From Streptosporangium album (lineage in GTDB: Bacteria; Actinomycetota; Actinomycetes; Streptosporangiales; Streptosporangiaceae): DNA of 64,000 bases. The notes under the pieces are model-generated. The model did not search any database. It was not told the DNA's origin and was given only the letters and a program-made list of their open reading frames with translations. Below are positions 41,659 to 51,554 of the stretch, piece by piece. The DNA lies in the NCBI RefSeq assembly GCF_014203795.1, contig NZ_JACHJU010000001.1:1922001-1986000 (forward strand). The letters run 5' to 3'. Within the stretch, counting starts at the first letter, position 1. Each line of letters starts with the position of its first letter. Made by a program: the position numbers and the translations under genes.

Positions 41659-42804
41659 TCAGTCGGCCGACCAGGCCCGCTCCAGCGCCCTCGGCAGGCC
41701 CCAGCGGCCCAGCGGGGTGAGCACCTCGGTCTTGTCCACGATCCCCAGGCACGCCCAGAGCGGTGTGACGGAGCTGAAGAGCGTCTCCGCCGCCTCCAGG
41801 TCGTCCGGCTCGTCCATCTGGACGTCGATGTCCTCGGACTCGGCGATGAACCGGGCGATCCGCTCGGGCGAGGCCAGCACCCCCGGACCGCGTCTGGCCA
41901 GGGCGGCCACCACCGCCAGCCAGTCCGCGTGGTGGATCGCGCACAGCGAGGCCAGCACGGCGTCCTCGTGGGTGAGCTCGCCCTCCAGGTCGGAGAACCT
42001 CTCCGGCGTGTCGTCGTCCTCGGGCAGGTCCGAGATGGGACCGGCGATGCCCGCCGTGACGGTCAGCCAGAGTTCCTCGTCGTCCTCGGGCAGCGGAGCC
42101 CCGTCGTATCCGGCGCAGGCCCGCAGCACGTTGCCCGGGTATCCGGGGCCGGACAGCACCTCGCGCAGCCGTACGCACGCCGCCCGCAGGTCCCCGACGG
42201 GCCGCTCGGGGGCGGGCAGGTCTGCCAGGATGCGCCGCAGCTCGCTGAGGGCGAAGGCCTCCTCCTCGTCCCAGGCCGCGAACAGCTCCTCGTCCTGCTC
42301 GTCGCTGACCGCCATCCCCGGCACCCGCCCATCGGGCATCGGGCTGTTGAGCCAGCGCTCCTGCAGCTCCTCGTAGGCCTCCCTGGCCTGCTCGTCCCCC
42401 TGTGCGAGCGCATCCGGATCGATCTCCCGGGCGGCGACCCGCTCCTCCAGGTAGGCGACCATGCCGCGGAACATCTCCTCGGTGATCGGGCCCCGCTCGT
42501 CCTCCTCGGGCCAGACGAAGAAGCTCCGGGTGAGCAGGAGCGGCTCGGTGCCGGTGGACTCCAGCCACCGCTGCACCTCCCCCACGGTCGCGGCGCCGGA
42601 CTCGATGGCCCGCAGCGTCGTCTTGGCGGACTCCCAGAAGGGTGGGGACAGCGGGTTTCCCCCCGCCGTCAGCGCCCGGCGCAGGTCGGGGAGGGCGACC
42701 AGGGCCACCCCCGACGGCACCGCGAGCAGAGCACGGGCCACATCACGGCGGGTCAGCTCGGCGGCTGCCCGCTGGGCGTGCACACAGACGAAGTCGAGAT
42801 CCAC
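41659..42804 (-). CDS. Hypothetical acidic protein, 381 residues
   Basis: Not recognised. It is cytoplasmic, acidic in the middle (LPEDDEELW, DLPEDDDTPERF) and mainly helical. The N-terminal part has RRDVARALLAVPSGVALVAL and FWESAKTTLRAIESGAATVG; the C-terminal 60 residues (AETLFSSVTPLWACLGIVDK and TEVLTPLGRWGLPRALERAW) look like a winged-helix domain of the type that ends several actinomycete repeat or SEC-C-type proteins. GTG at 42804 is the best start; longer frames pass through a non-coding-like stretch. The 172-bp gap before the histidine kinase gene shows nothing clear. Confidence 0.6.
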   Translation of the reverse strand: MDLDFVCVHAQRAAAELTRRDVARALLAVPSGVALVALPDLRRALTAGGNPLSPPFWESAKTTLRAIESGAATVGEVQRWLESTGTEPLLLTRSFFVWPEEDERGPITEEMFRGMVAYLEERVAAREIDPDALAQGDEQAREAYEELQERWLNSPMPDGRVPGMAVSDEQDEELFAAWDEEEAFALSELRRILADLPAPERPVGDLRAACVRLREVLSGPGYPGNVLRACAGYDGAPLPEDDEELWLTVTAGIAGPISDLPEDDDTPERFSDLEGELTHEDAVLASLCAIHHADWLAVVAALARRGPGVLASPERIARFIAESEDIDVQMDEPDDLEAAETLFSSVTPLWACLGIVDKTEVLTPLGRWGLPRALERAWSAD

Positions 42805-42976
42805 GCCCAGTGAGCCTACGCCCGAAGCCGCATGAACACACCTTCCGCCTCGGGACACATTCGCCTTTGTCTGGGACGACCGCTCGACAGGGCGGGGATG
42901 ACCGTCCCGGAAACGCCTGACGTGACCGCGCGTGGCGGGGAGGCCCTCCTGCCCGGCCGTCCCGCTCACGTAGCTC

Positions 42977-44386
42977 TCAGGCGGGCAGCAGGACCCGGAA
43001 GACCGTACGGCCGGGGCGGCTCTCCACATCCACGGTGCCGCCGTGCGCGGCGACCACGGCGCGGACGATCGCGAGCCCGAGGCCGCTGCCGCCCGAGGCG
43101 CGCGAGCGCGCCTTGTCCGCCCGGACGAACCGCTCGAAGAGTTCCTCCTGGAGTTCCCGCGGGATGCCCGGCCCGTCGTCGGCCACGGTCAGCTCCGCCT
43201 TGCCCGGGCCGGGGACACGGACGGACACGGTGACCGTGGTGCCCGGCGGGGTGTGCACCCGCGCGTTTCCCAGCAGGTTGGTGACGACCTGGTAGAGCCG
43301 GTCGGCGTCGCCCGTCATCGTGACCGGCTCCTCCGGGAGCTCCAGCCGCCAGTGATGATCCGGCGCGGAGACACGGGCGTCCCCCGTCGCGTCGATCACC
43401 AGGCGGGTCAGGTCCACCTGGTCGCGGGCCAGTGGCCTGCCCGCGTCGAGCCTGGCGAGCAGCAGCAGGTCGTCGACGAGCTTGCCCATGCGGGCCGATT
43501 CCGCGTCGATCCGCTGCAGGGAGTGCCGTATCTCCTCCGGTACGTCACCGGGGGTGCGCCGGGCCAGCTCGACGTGGGCGCGGACGGTCGCCAGGGGAGT
43601 ACGCAGCTCGTGGCTGGCGTCCGCGGCGAAGGTCCGCATCCGCTGCTCGCTGGCGTGACGCCGGGCAAGGGCCTCCCCGATGTGGCCGAGCATGCGGTTG
43701 AACGCCTCCCCCACCTGGCCCACCTCGGTCCGGGGGTCCTCGTCCGGCACACGGTCCGGCAGCGCCACCTCGCCGCTGGCGAGCGGGAGCGTGCTGACCC
43801 GCCGGGCAGTGGCCGCCACCCGCTCCAGGGGGCGCAACGACAGCCGCACCCAGAGCGCGCCGGCCACCCCGGCGATGATCATTACGACGGCGAACCCCAC
43901 GATCTCGGCGAGCTGGAGACGGTGCACCGTGGCGTTGACGCCTTCCAGCGGGAGCCCGGTGACGAGGACGTCGCCGTCGGCGCCGTCGATCGCCATGACG
44001 CGGTAGTCGTCCAGCACCGACAGCTCGACGGAGTGACCACGCCCGTCCGCCGGGACGGCGGCCAGGACGGCCGCGTCGCCGGCGGAGAGCCTGGGGCTGC
44101 CGCTGTCCCGTGTCACCACGGCGGCGTTGGTCACCCTGCCGTCCGCGAGGCGGACACCCAGGGTCCCGAGGGACTGCCCGCGGCTGTCGCCGCGCTCGCC
44201 GTACTCCTTCCCGTGCTCCAGGCTGGCGGCGAACCCCCCGACGGTCATGGACAGCTGCTGGTCCACCCGGTCCACCATGAAGCGGTTCAGCGCGAGGGAG
44301 GTGGCCACGCCGATCGCGGCGCAGGCGAGCGCGAGCAGGATCAGCACGCCGGCCACCAGCCGGGTCCGGAGCGTGCGGGGCCTCAC
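42977..44386 (-). CDS. Sensor histidine kinase (TrcS/TcrY-like)
   Basis: A 469-residue kinase: TM1 at about residues 11-32 (LVAGVLILLALACAAIGVAT), an external domain of about 120 residues, TM2 (GFAVVMIIAGVAGALWVRLS), HAMP, H-box FAADASHELRTPLATVRAHV, N-box VVTNLLGNARVHTPPG, and ATP lid motifs DDGPGIPRELQEELFERF and SGGSGLGLAIVRAVVAAHGG. All key residues are present. GTG start overlaps the response regulator stop by four bases. Genes for electron transfer proteins lie divergent from this operon, suggesting a redox or iron-related signal. Confidence 0.9.
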   Translation of the reverse strand: MRPRTLRTRLVAGVLILLALACAAIGVATSLALNRFMVDRVDQQLSMTVGGFAASLEHGKEYGERGDSRGQSLGTLGVRLADGRVTNAAVVTRDSGSPRLSAGDAAVLAAVPADGRGHSVELSVLDDYRVMAIDGADGDVLVTGLPLEGVNATVHRLQLAEIVGFAVVMIIAGVAGALWVRLSLRPLERVAATARRVSTLPLASGEVALPDRVPDEDPRTEVGQVGEAFNRMLGHIGEALARRHASEQRMRTFAADASHELRTPLATVRAHVELARRTPGDVPEEIRHSLQRIDAESARMGKLVDDLLLLARLDAGRPLARDQVDLTRLVIDATGDARVSAPDHHWRLELPEEPVTMTGDADRLYQVVTNLLGNARVHTPPGTTVTVSVRVPGPGKAELTVADDGPGIPRELQEELFERFVRADKARSRASGGSGLGLAIVRAVVAAHGGTVDVESRPGRTVFRVLLPA

Positions 44387-45111
44387 GGCCTGAGGACGTA
44401 TCCCACGCCCCGCACCGTGTGGATCAGCGGCGGACGTCCCGCGTCGATCTTCTTACGCAGGTAGCTGATGTACAGCTCGACGACATGGGCCTGGCCGCCG
44501 AAGTCGTAGGACCAGACCCGGTCGAGGATCTGGGCCTTGCTGAGCACCCTGCGCGGGTTGCGCATGAGGAAGCGCAGCAGCTCGAACTCGGTCAGCGTGA
44601 GCTCCACCAGTTCGCCGCCCCGGGTCACCTCGCGGGCGTCCTCGTCCATCACCAGGTCCCCGACGACCAGCCGGTCGCCCTCGGAGGTCCTCGCCATGCC
44701 TGCGCGGCGCAGCAGGCCGCGTAGCCGGGCGAGGACCTCCTCCAGACTGAACGGCTTGGTCACGTAGTCGTCGCCGCCCGCGGTGATCCCGGCGATCCGG
44801 TCCTCCACGGCGTCCCTGGCGGTCAGGAACAGCACGCACACGTGCGGCGCCCCGGCTCGCAGGCGGCGCAGCACCTCGATCCCGTCGATGTCGGGCAGCA
44901 TGACGTCGAGCAGCACCGCGTCGGGCCGGAACTCGCGGGCCACCCGCACCGCGGCCGCACCGTCGGCTGCGGCGCGCACCTCCCAGCCCTCGTAGCGGAG
45001 CACCGCGCAGAGCACCTCTACGAGGTCGGGCTCGTCGTCGACGACGAGCACACGGACGGGCGTCCCGTCCGGACGGAGCAGGTCGGGCAGGTTACGAGAA
45101 GTCGCATGCAT
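44383..45111 (-). CDS. OmpR-family response regulator (TrcR-like)
   Basis: A 242-residue regulator: receiver with VVDDEPDLVEVLCAVLRYEG, phosphoacceptor Asp in AVLLDVMLPDIDGIEVLRRL near residue 68, and GGDDYVTKPFSLEEVLARLR; winged helix with LTLTEFELLRFLMRNPRRVL, AQILDRVWSYDFGGQAHVVE and IHTVRGVGYVLRP. ATG at 45111. It is the first gene of its operon, divergent from the ferric reductase-like gene; a TCTGAG direct repeat lies between them. Confidence 0.9.
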   Translation of the reverse strand: MHATSRNLPDLLRPDGTPVRVLVVDDEPDLVEVLCAVLRYEGWEVRAAADGAAAVRVAREFRPDAVLLDVMLPDIDGIEVLRRLRAGAPHVCVLFLTARDAVEDRIAGITAGGDDYVTKPFSLEEVLARLRGLLRRAGMARTSEGDRLVVGDLVMDEDAREVTRGGELVELTLTEFELLRFLMRNPRRVLSKAQILDRVWSYDFGGQAHVVELYISYLRKKIDAGRPPLIHTVRGVGYVLRP

Positions 45112-45149
45112 GGTGATGCCAGGGTCCTTCCTGTCCTTGATGCGGACCC

Positions 45150-45166
45150 TCTGAGCCTCTTCTGAG
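45150..45166. promoter_or_regulatory. TCTGAG-N5-TCTGAG direct repeat in the divergent promoter
   Basis: TCTGAG occurs at 45150-45155 and 45161-45166, an 11-bp period typical of tandem OmpR-type regulator binding. It is 39 bp upstream of the response regulator start and about 95 bp from the ferric reductase-like GTG, so it could serve both genes. Confidence 0.5.
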
Positions 45167-45259
45167 AATCCTATGAATCATTGAGATATGACCCGTTTCA
45201 TAGGGAAACGAGAGGTTCGGCTGGCACGGTGGGTCACGTTCGACGAGAGGGGACAGTCC

Positions 45260-46315
45260 GTGAGCACCACCTTCGCCGGAAGGGCCGTCGCCGGCACGCA
45301 CCGGGGCGCTCCTCCACGGGGGGCCCGCGCGCGCCCGGCGGCCGTCCTCGCGGTCATCGCCGCGGGCGTGCTCCAGGCCACCGTGGCGGTGCTGCTCCTG
45401 GTGGGCGTCGGCATCATCTCGGCCCGTGCCATCCGGCCGCGGCTGCGCTACGAGACCTGGTTCCACCTGCATTTCTACACCTACCTGGCGGCCTGGCTGG
45501 CATTCGGGCACCAGCTCTCGACCGGCAACGAGTTCGCGGGCTCCCCGGCCGTCCAGACGGCCTGGTACGCCCTCTACCTCGGGGTCGCGGCAGTGCTCGT
45601 CTGGTATCGGTTCCTCACGCCGGTACGGCGGGCGTTCCGGCACCGGCTCCAGGTCAGCAGGGTCGTGCGGGAGAGTCCCGAGGTCGTCTCCATCTTCCTC
45701 TCGGGGCACCGTCTCGACAGGTTGCGGGCCGAGCCGGGGCAGTTCTTCCGGTGGCGGTTCCTCACCAGGGACCTGTGGTGGTCCCCCAACCCCTACTCGC
45801 TGTCGGCCGCTCCCCGGCCCGACGAACTGCGGATCACGGTGAAGGACCTGGGCGACCAGAGCCGCGTGCTCGCCCGGCTGCGGCCCGGCACCAAGGTCCT
45901 CGCCGAAGGCCCCTACGGCGCCTTCACCCCGGGACGCCACAGGGGGCGCAAGGTGCTGCTCATCGCGGGAGGGGTGGGCATCACCCCCGTGCGGGCGCTG
46001 TTCGAGTCGATCCCGGCCGCGCCCGGCGACCTCACCCTTCTCTACCGGGCCCGGGCCACCGGGGACCTGGTGTTCCGCACCGAACTGGAGGCGATCTCCA
46101 CCCACCGGGGCGCGACGCTGCACTACTGCGTCGGCCCGAGGAGCGAGATCGGCGACCCGTTCACACCGGAGACGCTGGCCGGGCTCGTCCCCGGGCTGGC
46201 CGATCACGAGGTCTACGTGTGCGGGCCCTCCGGCATGACCGGTGGCGTGGTGTCGGCGCTCCGGGCCGCCGGAGTACCGAACCGGCGCATCCGCCATGAA
46301 TCGTTCGAGTTCTGA
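45260..46315 (+). CDS. Ferric reductase-like flavoprotein with shortened membrane domain
   Basis: A 351-residue protein. Its C-terminal 230 residues are a complete ferredoxin-NADP reductase-type module: FRWRFLTRDLWWSPNPYSLS (FAD motif RxYS variant), GPYGAFTP, LLIAGGVGITPVRALFESIP (NADP site) and VYVCGPSGMTGGV. The membrane part has only two or three helices (VLQATVAVLLLVGVGIISAR; YETWFHLHFYTYLAAWLAFG), whereas relatives have five or six before the FAD domain with paired haem-ligating His. GTG at 45260 follows GAGAGGGGACAGTCC. Electrons from NADPH presumably pass towards the FMN-binding protein encoded next. The shortened domain may impair haem binding. Confidence 0.8.
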   Translation: MSTTFAGRAVAGTHRGAPPRGARARPAAVLAVIAAGVLQATVAVLLLVGVGIISARAIRPRLRYETWFHLHFYTYLAAWLAFGHQLSTGNEFAGSPAVQTAWYALYLGVAAVLVWYRFLTPVRRAFRHRLQVSRVVRESPEVVSIFLSGHRLDRLRAEPGQFFRWRFLTRDLWWSPNPYSLSAAPRPDELRITVKDLGDQSRVLARLRPGTKVLAEGPYGAFTPGRHRGRKVLLIAGGVGITPVRALFESIPAAPGDLTLLYRARATGDLVFRTELEAISTHRGATLHYCVGPRSEIGDPFTPETLAGLVPGLADHEVYVCGPSGMTGGVVSALRAAGVPNRRIRHESFEF

Positions 46316-46325
46316 GGGGATCCGC

Positions 46326-46808
46326 ATGCGCAGAGCGATAGTGGCCATACTCGTCACCAGCATCGGCCTGGTGCTTCTGCTGTCCTTCAAGCCCCATGAG
46401 ATGACGGCCCTGGCCGGCCGTCCCTCCGTCGTGTCCCAGAGCGGCGGCGGCCCGGACAGGGGCACGGCCCAGGTCACGGCGGACTCGGGCAGCTGGACGG
46501 GCGACGGCGCCGGCGCGGGCAGCATGAGCGGCGACAAGGTGGTGACCGGCGACACGGCCGACACCCGTTGGGGCCCCGTACAGGTGCAGCTGGTCCTCTC
46601 CGGCGGCAAGGTGACCGGCGTCAGGGTGCTCCAGGCCCCGGACGGCAACAACCGGGACTTCAGGATCAACACCCAGGCGCTCCCGATCCTCAACGAGGAG
46701 ACGCTCTCCGCGCAGTCCGCCCAGATAGACACGGTCTCGGGCGCCACCTACACCAGCGAGGGATATCTCCAGTCGCTGCAGAGCGCCATCGACAAGGCGG
46801 GCCTCTGA
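46326..46808 (+). CDS. FMN-binding domain protein, membrane-anchored
   Basis: A 160-residue protein with an N-terminal membrane helix (AIVAILVTSIGLVLLLSF), a Gly/Ser/Thr-rich linker, and an FMN-binding domain (GDTADTRWGPVQVQLVLSGG, INTQALPILNEETLSAQSAQ) that ends with the flavinylation motif DTVSGATYTSEGY, where the second Thr of SGATYT is the site of covalent FMN attachment by ApbE. It acts outside the membrane as an electron carrier. ATG at 46326; its stop shares one base with the start of the apbE gene, so the two are translationally coupled. Confidence 0.87.
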   Translation: MRRAIVAILVTSIGLVLLLSFKPHEMTALAGRPSVVSQSGGGPDRGTAQVTADSGSWTGDGAGAGSMSGDKVVTGDTADTRWGPVQVQLVLSGGKVTGVRVLQAPDGNNRDFRINTQALPILNEETLSAQSAQIDTVSGATYTSEGYLQSLQSAIDKAGL

Positions 46809-47544
46809 TGCGCCACGTCGAACACGTCATGGGGACGGTCTTCTCCTTCGACGTCCGCCACTCCGGTCCCGGCGACGCGGGGCAGGCCCTCACCGAGGCC
46901 GTGGCGTGGCTGCACCGTGTCGACGCCGTCTTCTCGACCTACCGGCCGGACAGCCCCGTCAGCAGGCTGGGCCGCGGCGAGATCGACCTGGCCGACTGCC
47001 CGCCGGAGGTGGCGGGCATCCTCGACCTGTGCGACGCGGTGACCGAGCTCTCCCACGGCTATTTCACCGCGTACCCCCGGGGGCGCCTCGACCCCTCCGC
47101 CATGGTGAAGGGCTGGGCGATCGAGCGGGCGTCGGACATCCTCACGCGGTCGGGAGCGGTGGACCACTGCGTGAACGGCGGCGGCGACATCCAGCTCGCC
47201 GGAACGGCCGCGCCCGGCTGCCCGTGGCGGACCGGCATCGCCCACCCGCTCCTCCGGGCGAACTCGTCACCGTGGTCGCCGGACGCGACCTCGCCGTGGC
47301 GACGTCGGGCACCGCCGAGCGCGGGCCGCACATCCTCGACCCGCACACCGGCCGCCCCGCGACGGAGCTGGCCTCGATCACCCTGACAGGGCGGAGTCTG
47401 ACCGCGGTCGACGCGTACGCCACGGCCGCCTTCGCCATGGGCGGCGCGGCCCGGACGTGGGTCGAGCGGCTCGACGGGGTGGAGGCCTTCGCGGTCACCG
47501 CCTCGGGCCACACCTGGCGGACGTCCGGCTTCCCCACCGCCTGA
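46808..47544 (+). pseudogene. apbE: FAD:protein FMN transferase (ApbE) gene with a frameshift
   Basis: From ATG 46808 the frame reads a good ApbE N-terminus (MGTVFSFDV, VDAVFSTYRPDSPVSRL, RLDPSAMVKGWAIERAS, CVNGGGDIQLAG) up to WRTGIAHP at about 47248. The remainder (PGELVTVVAGRDLAVATSGT, HILDPHTGRPATELASITLT, AVDAYATAAFAMG with metal-binding Asp and Thr) continues in another frame to a stop at 47544. The shift is equivalent to loss of one base near 47246-47254. Without it the protein would be about 245 residues, a normal short ApbE. Sequencing error or programmed -1 shift are alternatives. ApbE would flavinylate the FMN-binding protein encoded just upstream. Confidence 0.8.
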
Positions 47545-47573
47545 CCGTGACCCGCGGGCTCCCGGCCGTCCCC

Positions 47574-49061
47574 TCAGCCGTCGGCCGGCGCCGGTGTGCG
47601 GGAGTGGCGGAAGGCGCCCGCGAGGCCCAGCACGACGACGCAGAGGATGATGAGGTCGGAGGCCAGCGGAGCGATCCACGGACGGTAGACCTCGGCGATC
47701 CACCGGGTCAGCCCGGTGGGCTGGAGCATCAGGAAACCGATGGCGCCGGGCAGGTAGATGAGGCTGGTCACGGCCCCTCGCGCGATCAGCAGCCCGTCGA
47801 GGCGGCCGGCCGGCATGAGGGCCAGCAGGGGGAACAGCAGGGCGTCGTACCAGGGATGCTGCACCGGGGAGGTGAGCAGCCAGCACAGGCACCACGCCAG
47901 CGCCGGCCGTACGGCGTCCAGGCCGGGCGGCACCGGCGGGAGCCGCCAGCACAGCAGGAGGCCGATGAGGAAGGCGACGCCGAGGGTGAGCTGCCCCTCC
48001 AGCGTGGACGGCTCCGCCCCCAGCCCCAGCACGTCGGTGATCACACGCCACGGATCCGCCAGCGAGTGAGCGCCGATCTTGCCGACCATGTTCCCGAAGG
48101 CCTCCGGGCCCTGCGTCGCGTACGCCGTGACCAGGGCCGCCGACACGCCCATGACCATCGACAGGAACGTGGCCGCCGACCGGCGGGCCGCCCAGGCCAG
48201 GCCGGCTCCGGCGATGACGAACGGCGCCTTGACGGCGGCCGCCGCGCCGAGCAGCACCCCTGCCACCAGGCCCGCCACCACACCGCCCCGGCGCATGACG
48301 AGGAAGGCCGCGACGAGGAAGACCACTCCCAGACCGTCGATGTGACCGCCCAGCACCACGTGCCAGAGCATCAGCGGGTTGAGACTCCACAGCAGGTGGA
48401 CGCGTATCCGCCGCTCGCGGTCCGGCCCCGCCAGCCGGTCGAGCATGAGCGCCGACAGCAGGAACGCCAGCCCGGTCATGGCCTTGAGGGCGAACACGGT
48501 GCCGGCCATCGACGCACCGCCCAGCCGGGAGGCGGCCAGCTGCGCCCAGGTGGCCAGCGGCCCGTACACCGAAGGAGCGTTGCGCCAGGCGAGAGGGGCG
48601 AGCTCACCGACCGGGTCGGCCAGCCTGTGCAGCCACGCCGGGGTCACCACGTACGGGTCCTGCCCCAGGGCGGCGATGCGCCCGTAGACCGCGTAGTTGA
48701 GCACGTCCGTCGACCCCGCGGGCGGGACGAGCGTGAGGGCGAGGACGGCGGCCACCGTACCGGCGAGAAGGATCCCCCGTGGGGGACGCCACCCCCGGCG
48801 CAGCGCGTACAGCCCGGCGCCCACGCCCAGTCCACCGGCGATGACGGCCGCCCAGGTCAATTGGATCACCAGCAGGTCGGAGGGGGCACCCCGCAGGGAC
48901 CAGGGCGGACCACCGCCACCGAGGTCGGGCACCGCCGCGGACGGCCCGAGGAGGGCGACGGCCAGCATGACCGCGATGGCGAGCCCGATCGCGGCGAGCC
49001 CCGCACGTCCGGCGGCACGCGCGCGGCGGTACGGCTCGCCGGCACGTGCCGGCTCCGTCAT
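47574..49061 (-). CDS. Polyprenol-phosphate-mannose-dependent mannosyltransferase (MptB-like, GT-C)
   Basis: About 495 residues with 12 or more membrane helices. The GT-C catalytic region is the first external loop, PPAGSTDVLNYAVYGRIAAL, with the essential Asp; GQDPYVVTPAWLHRLADPVG and VYGPLATWAQLAA follow, typical of MptA/MptB-like enzymes that elongate lipomannan outside the membrane. LLWSLNPLMLWHVVLGGHID is another family motif. ATG at 49061 is chosen over an upstream frame to 49097; no strong ribosome site is visible. Non-mycobacterial actinomycetes also carry these genes, and the product there is less certain. Confidence 0.85.
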   Translation of the reverse strand: MTEPARAGEPYRRARAAGRAGLAAIGLAIAVMLAVALLGPSAAVPDLGGGGPPWSLRGAPSDLLVIQLTWAAVIAGGLGVGAGLYALRRGWRPPRGILLAGTVAAVLALTLVPPAGSTDVLNYAVYGRIAALGQDPYVVTPAWLHRLADPVGELAPLAWRNAPSVYGPLATWAQLAASRLGGASMAGTVFALKAMTGLAFLLSALMLDRLAGPDRERRIRVHLLWSLNPLMLWHVVLGGHIDGLGVVFLVAAFLVMRRGGVVAGLVAGVLLGAAAAVKAPFVIAGAGLAWAARRSAATFLSMVMGVSAALVTAYATQGPEAFGNMVGKIGAHSLADPWRVITDVLGLGAEPSTLEGQLTLGVAFLIGLLLCWRLPPVPPGLDAVRPALAWCLCWLLTSPVQHPWYDALLFPLLALMPAGRLDGLLIARGAVTSLIYLPGAIGFLMLQPTGLTRWIAEVYRPWIAPLASDLIILCVVVLGLAGAFRHSRTPAPADG

Positions 49062-49444
49062 CGGGAGCCGCGAGACAGGTCGGATCCACGTCGGCACCCG
49101 CCGAACCTCCAGGGAGAGCTAACCAGGATGGGCACAGCATCGCAGCCGCACCGCATAGCCGGACCCGTTCTGCGACCGGCGACTGTCGGACCACAACCGA
49201 ATCACCGGTCCCATGACAGAAGAGGCCGCCATCGACGGCTGGGGGCGGCATCGACGCGACGCCGCTCCAAGCGTAGATCATCCCTGGTGATCTCCTCTCG
49301 CCCGGGCCTCCGCCGGAATCGAGGCGGTGCTCGGGCTCCCGCCCCCGTTTAGTGTGGGCGAGGCCGCGCGGGTACAACCGTGACGTGCACCCGTGCACCT
49401 CGCGCGGGAGGAGACGCGGGCACCGCGCACACGGGAGGGTTTGC
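49062..49444. promoter_or_regulatory. Divergent intergenic region, mannosyltransferase and DUF255 genes
   Basis: No gene is supported in these 383 bases. The only symmetric element seen is GTGCAC-CC-GTGCAC at about 49384-49397, a short double palindrome 48 bp before the DUF255 start. A TTTAGTGT element near 49349 is a possible -10. Nothing else is distinctive. Confidence 0.35.
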
Positions 49445-51421
<1,977 letters not shown>

Positions 51422-51554
51422 GCGGGCGGCGGCCGGAGCTGCGGGTCCGGCGGTCCAGACCCGGCCGGGTCCAGTCCTCGCGGTCGCCGACCGGATCGCC
51501 CACGCCTACCGGGCGGGTCCTGGCACGTCCGGCACCGAAGAGCTGATACGCGCC

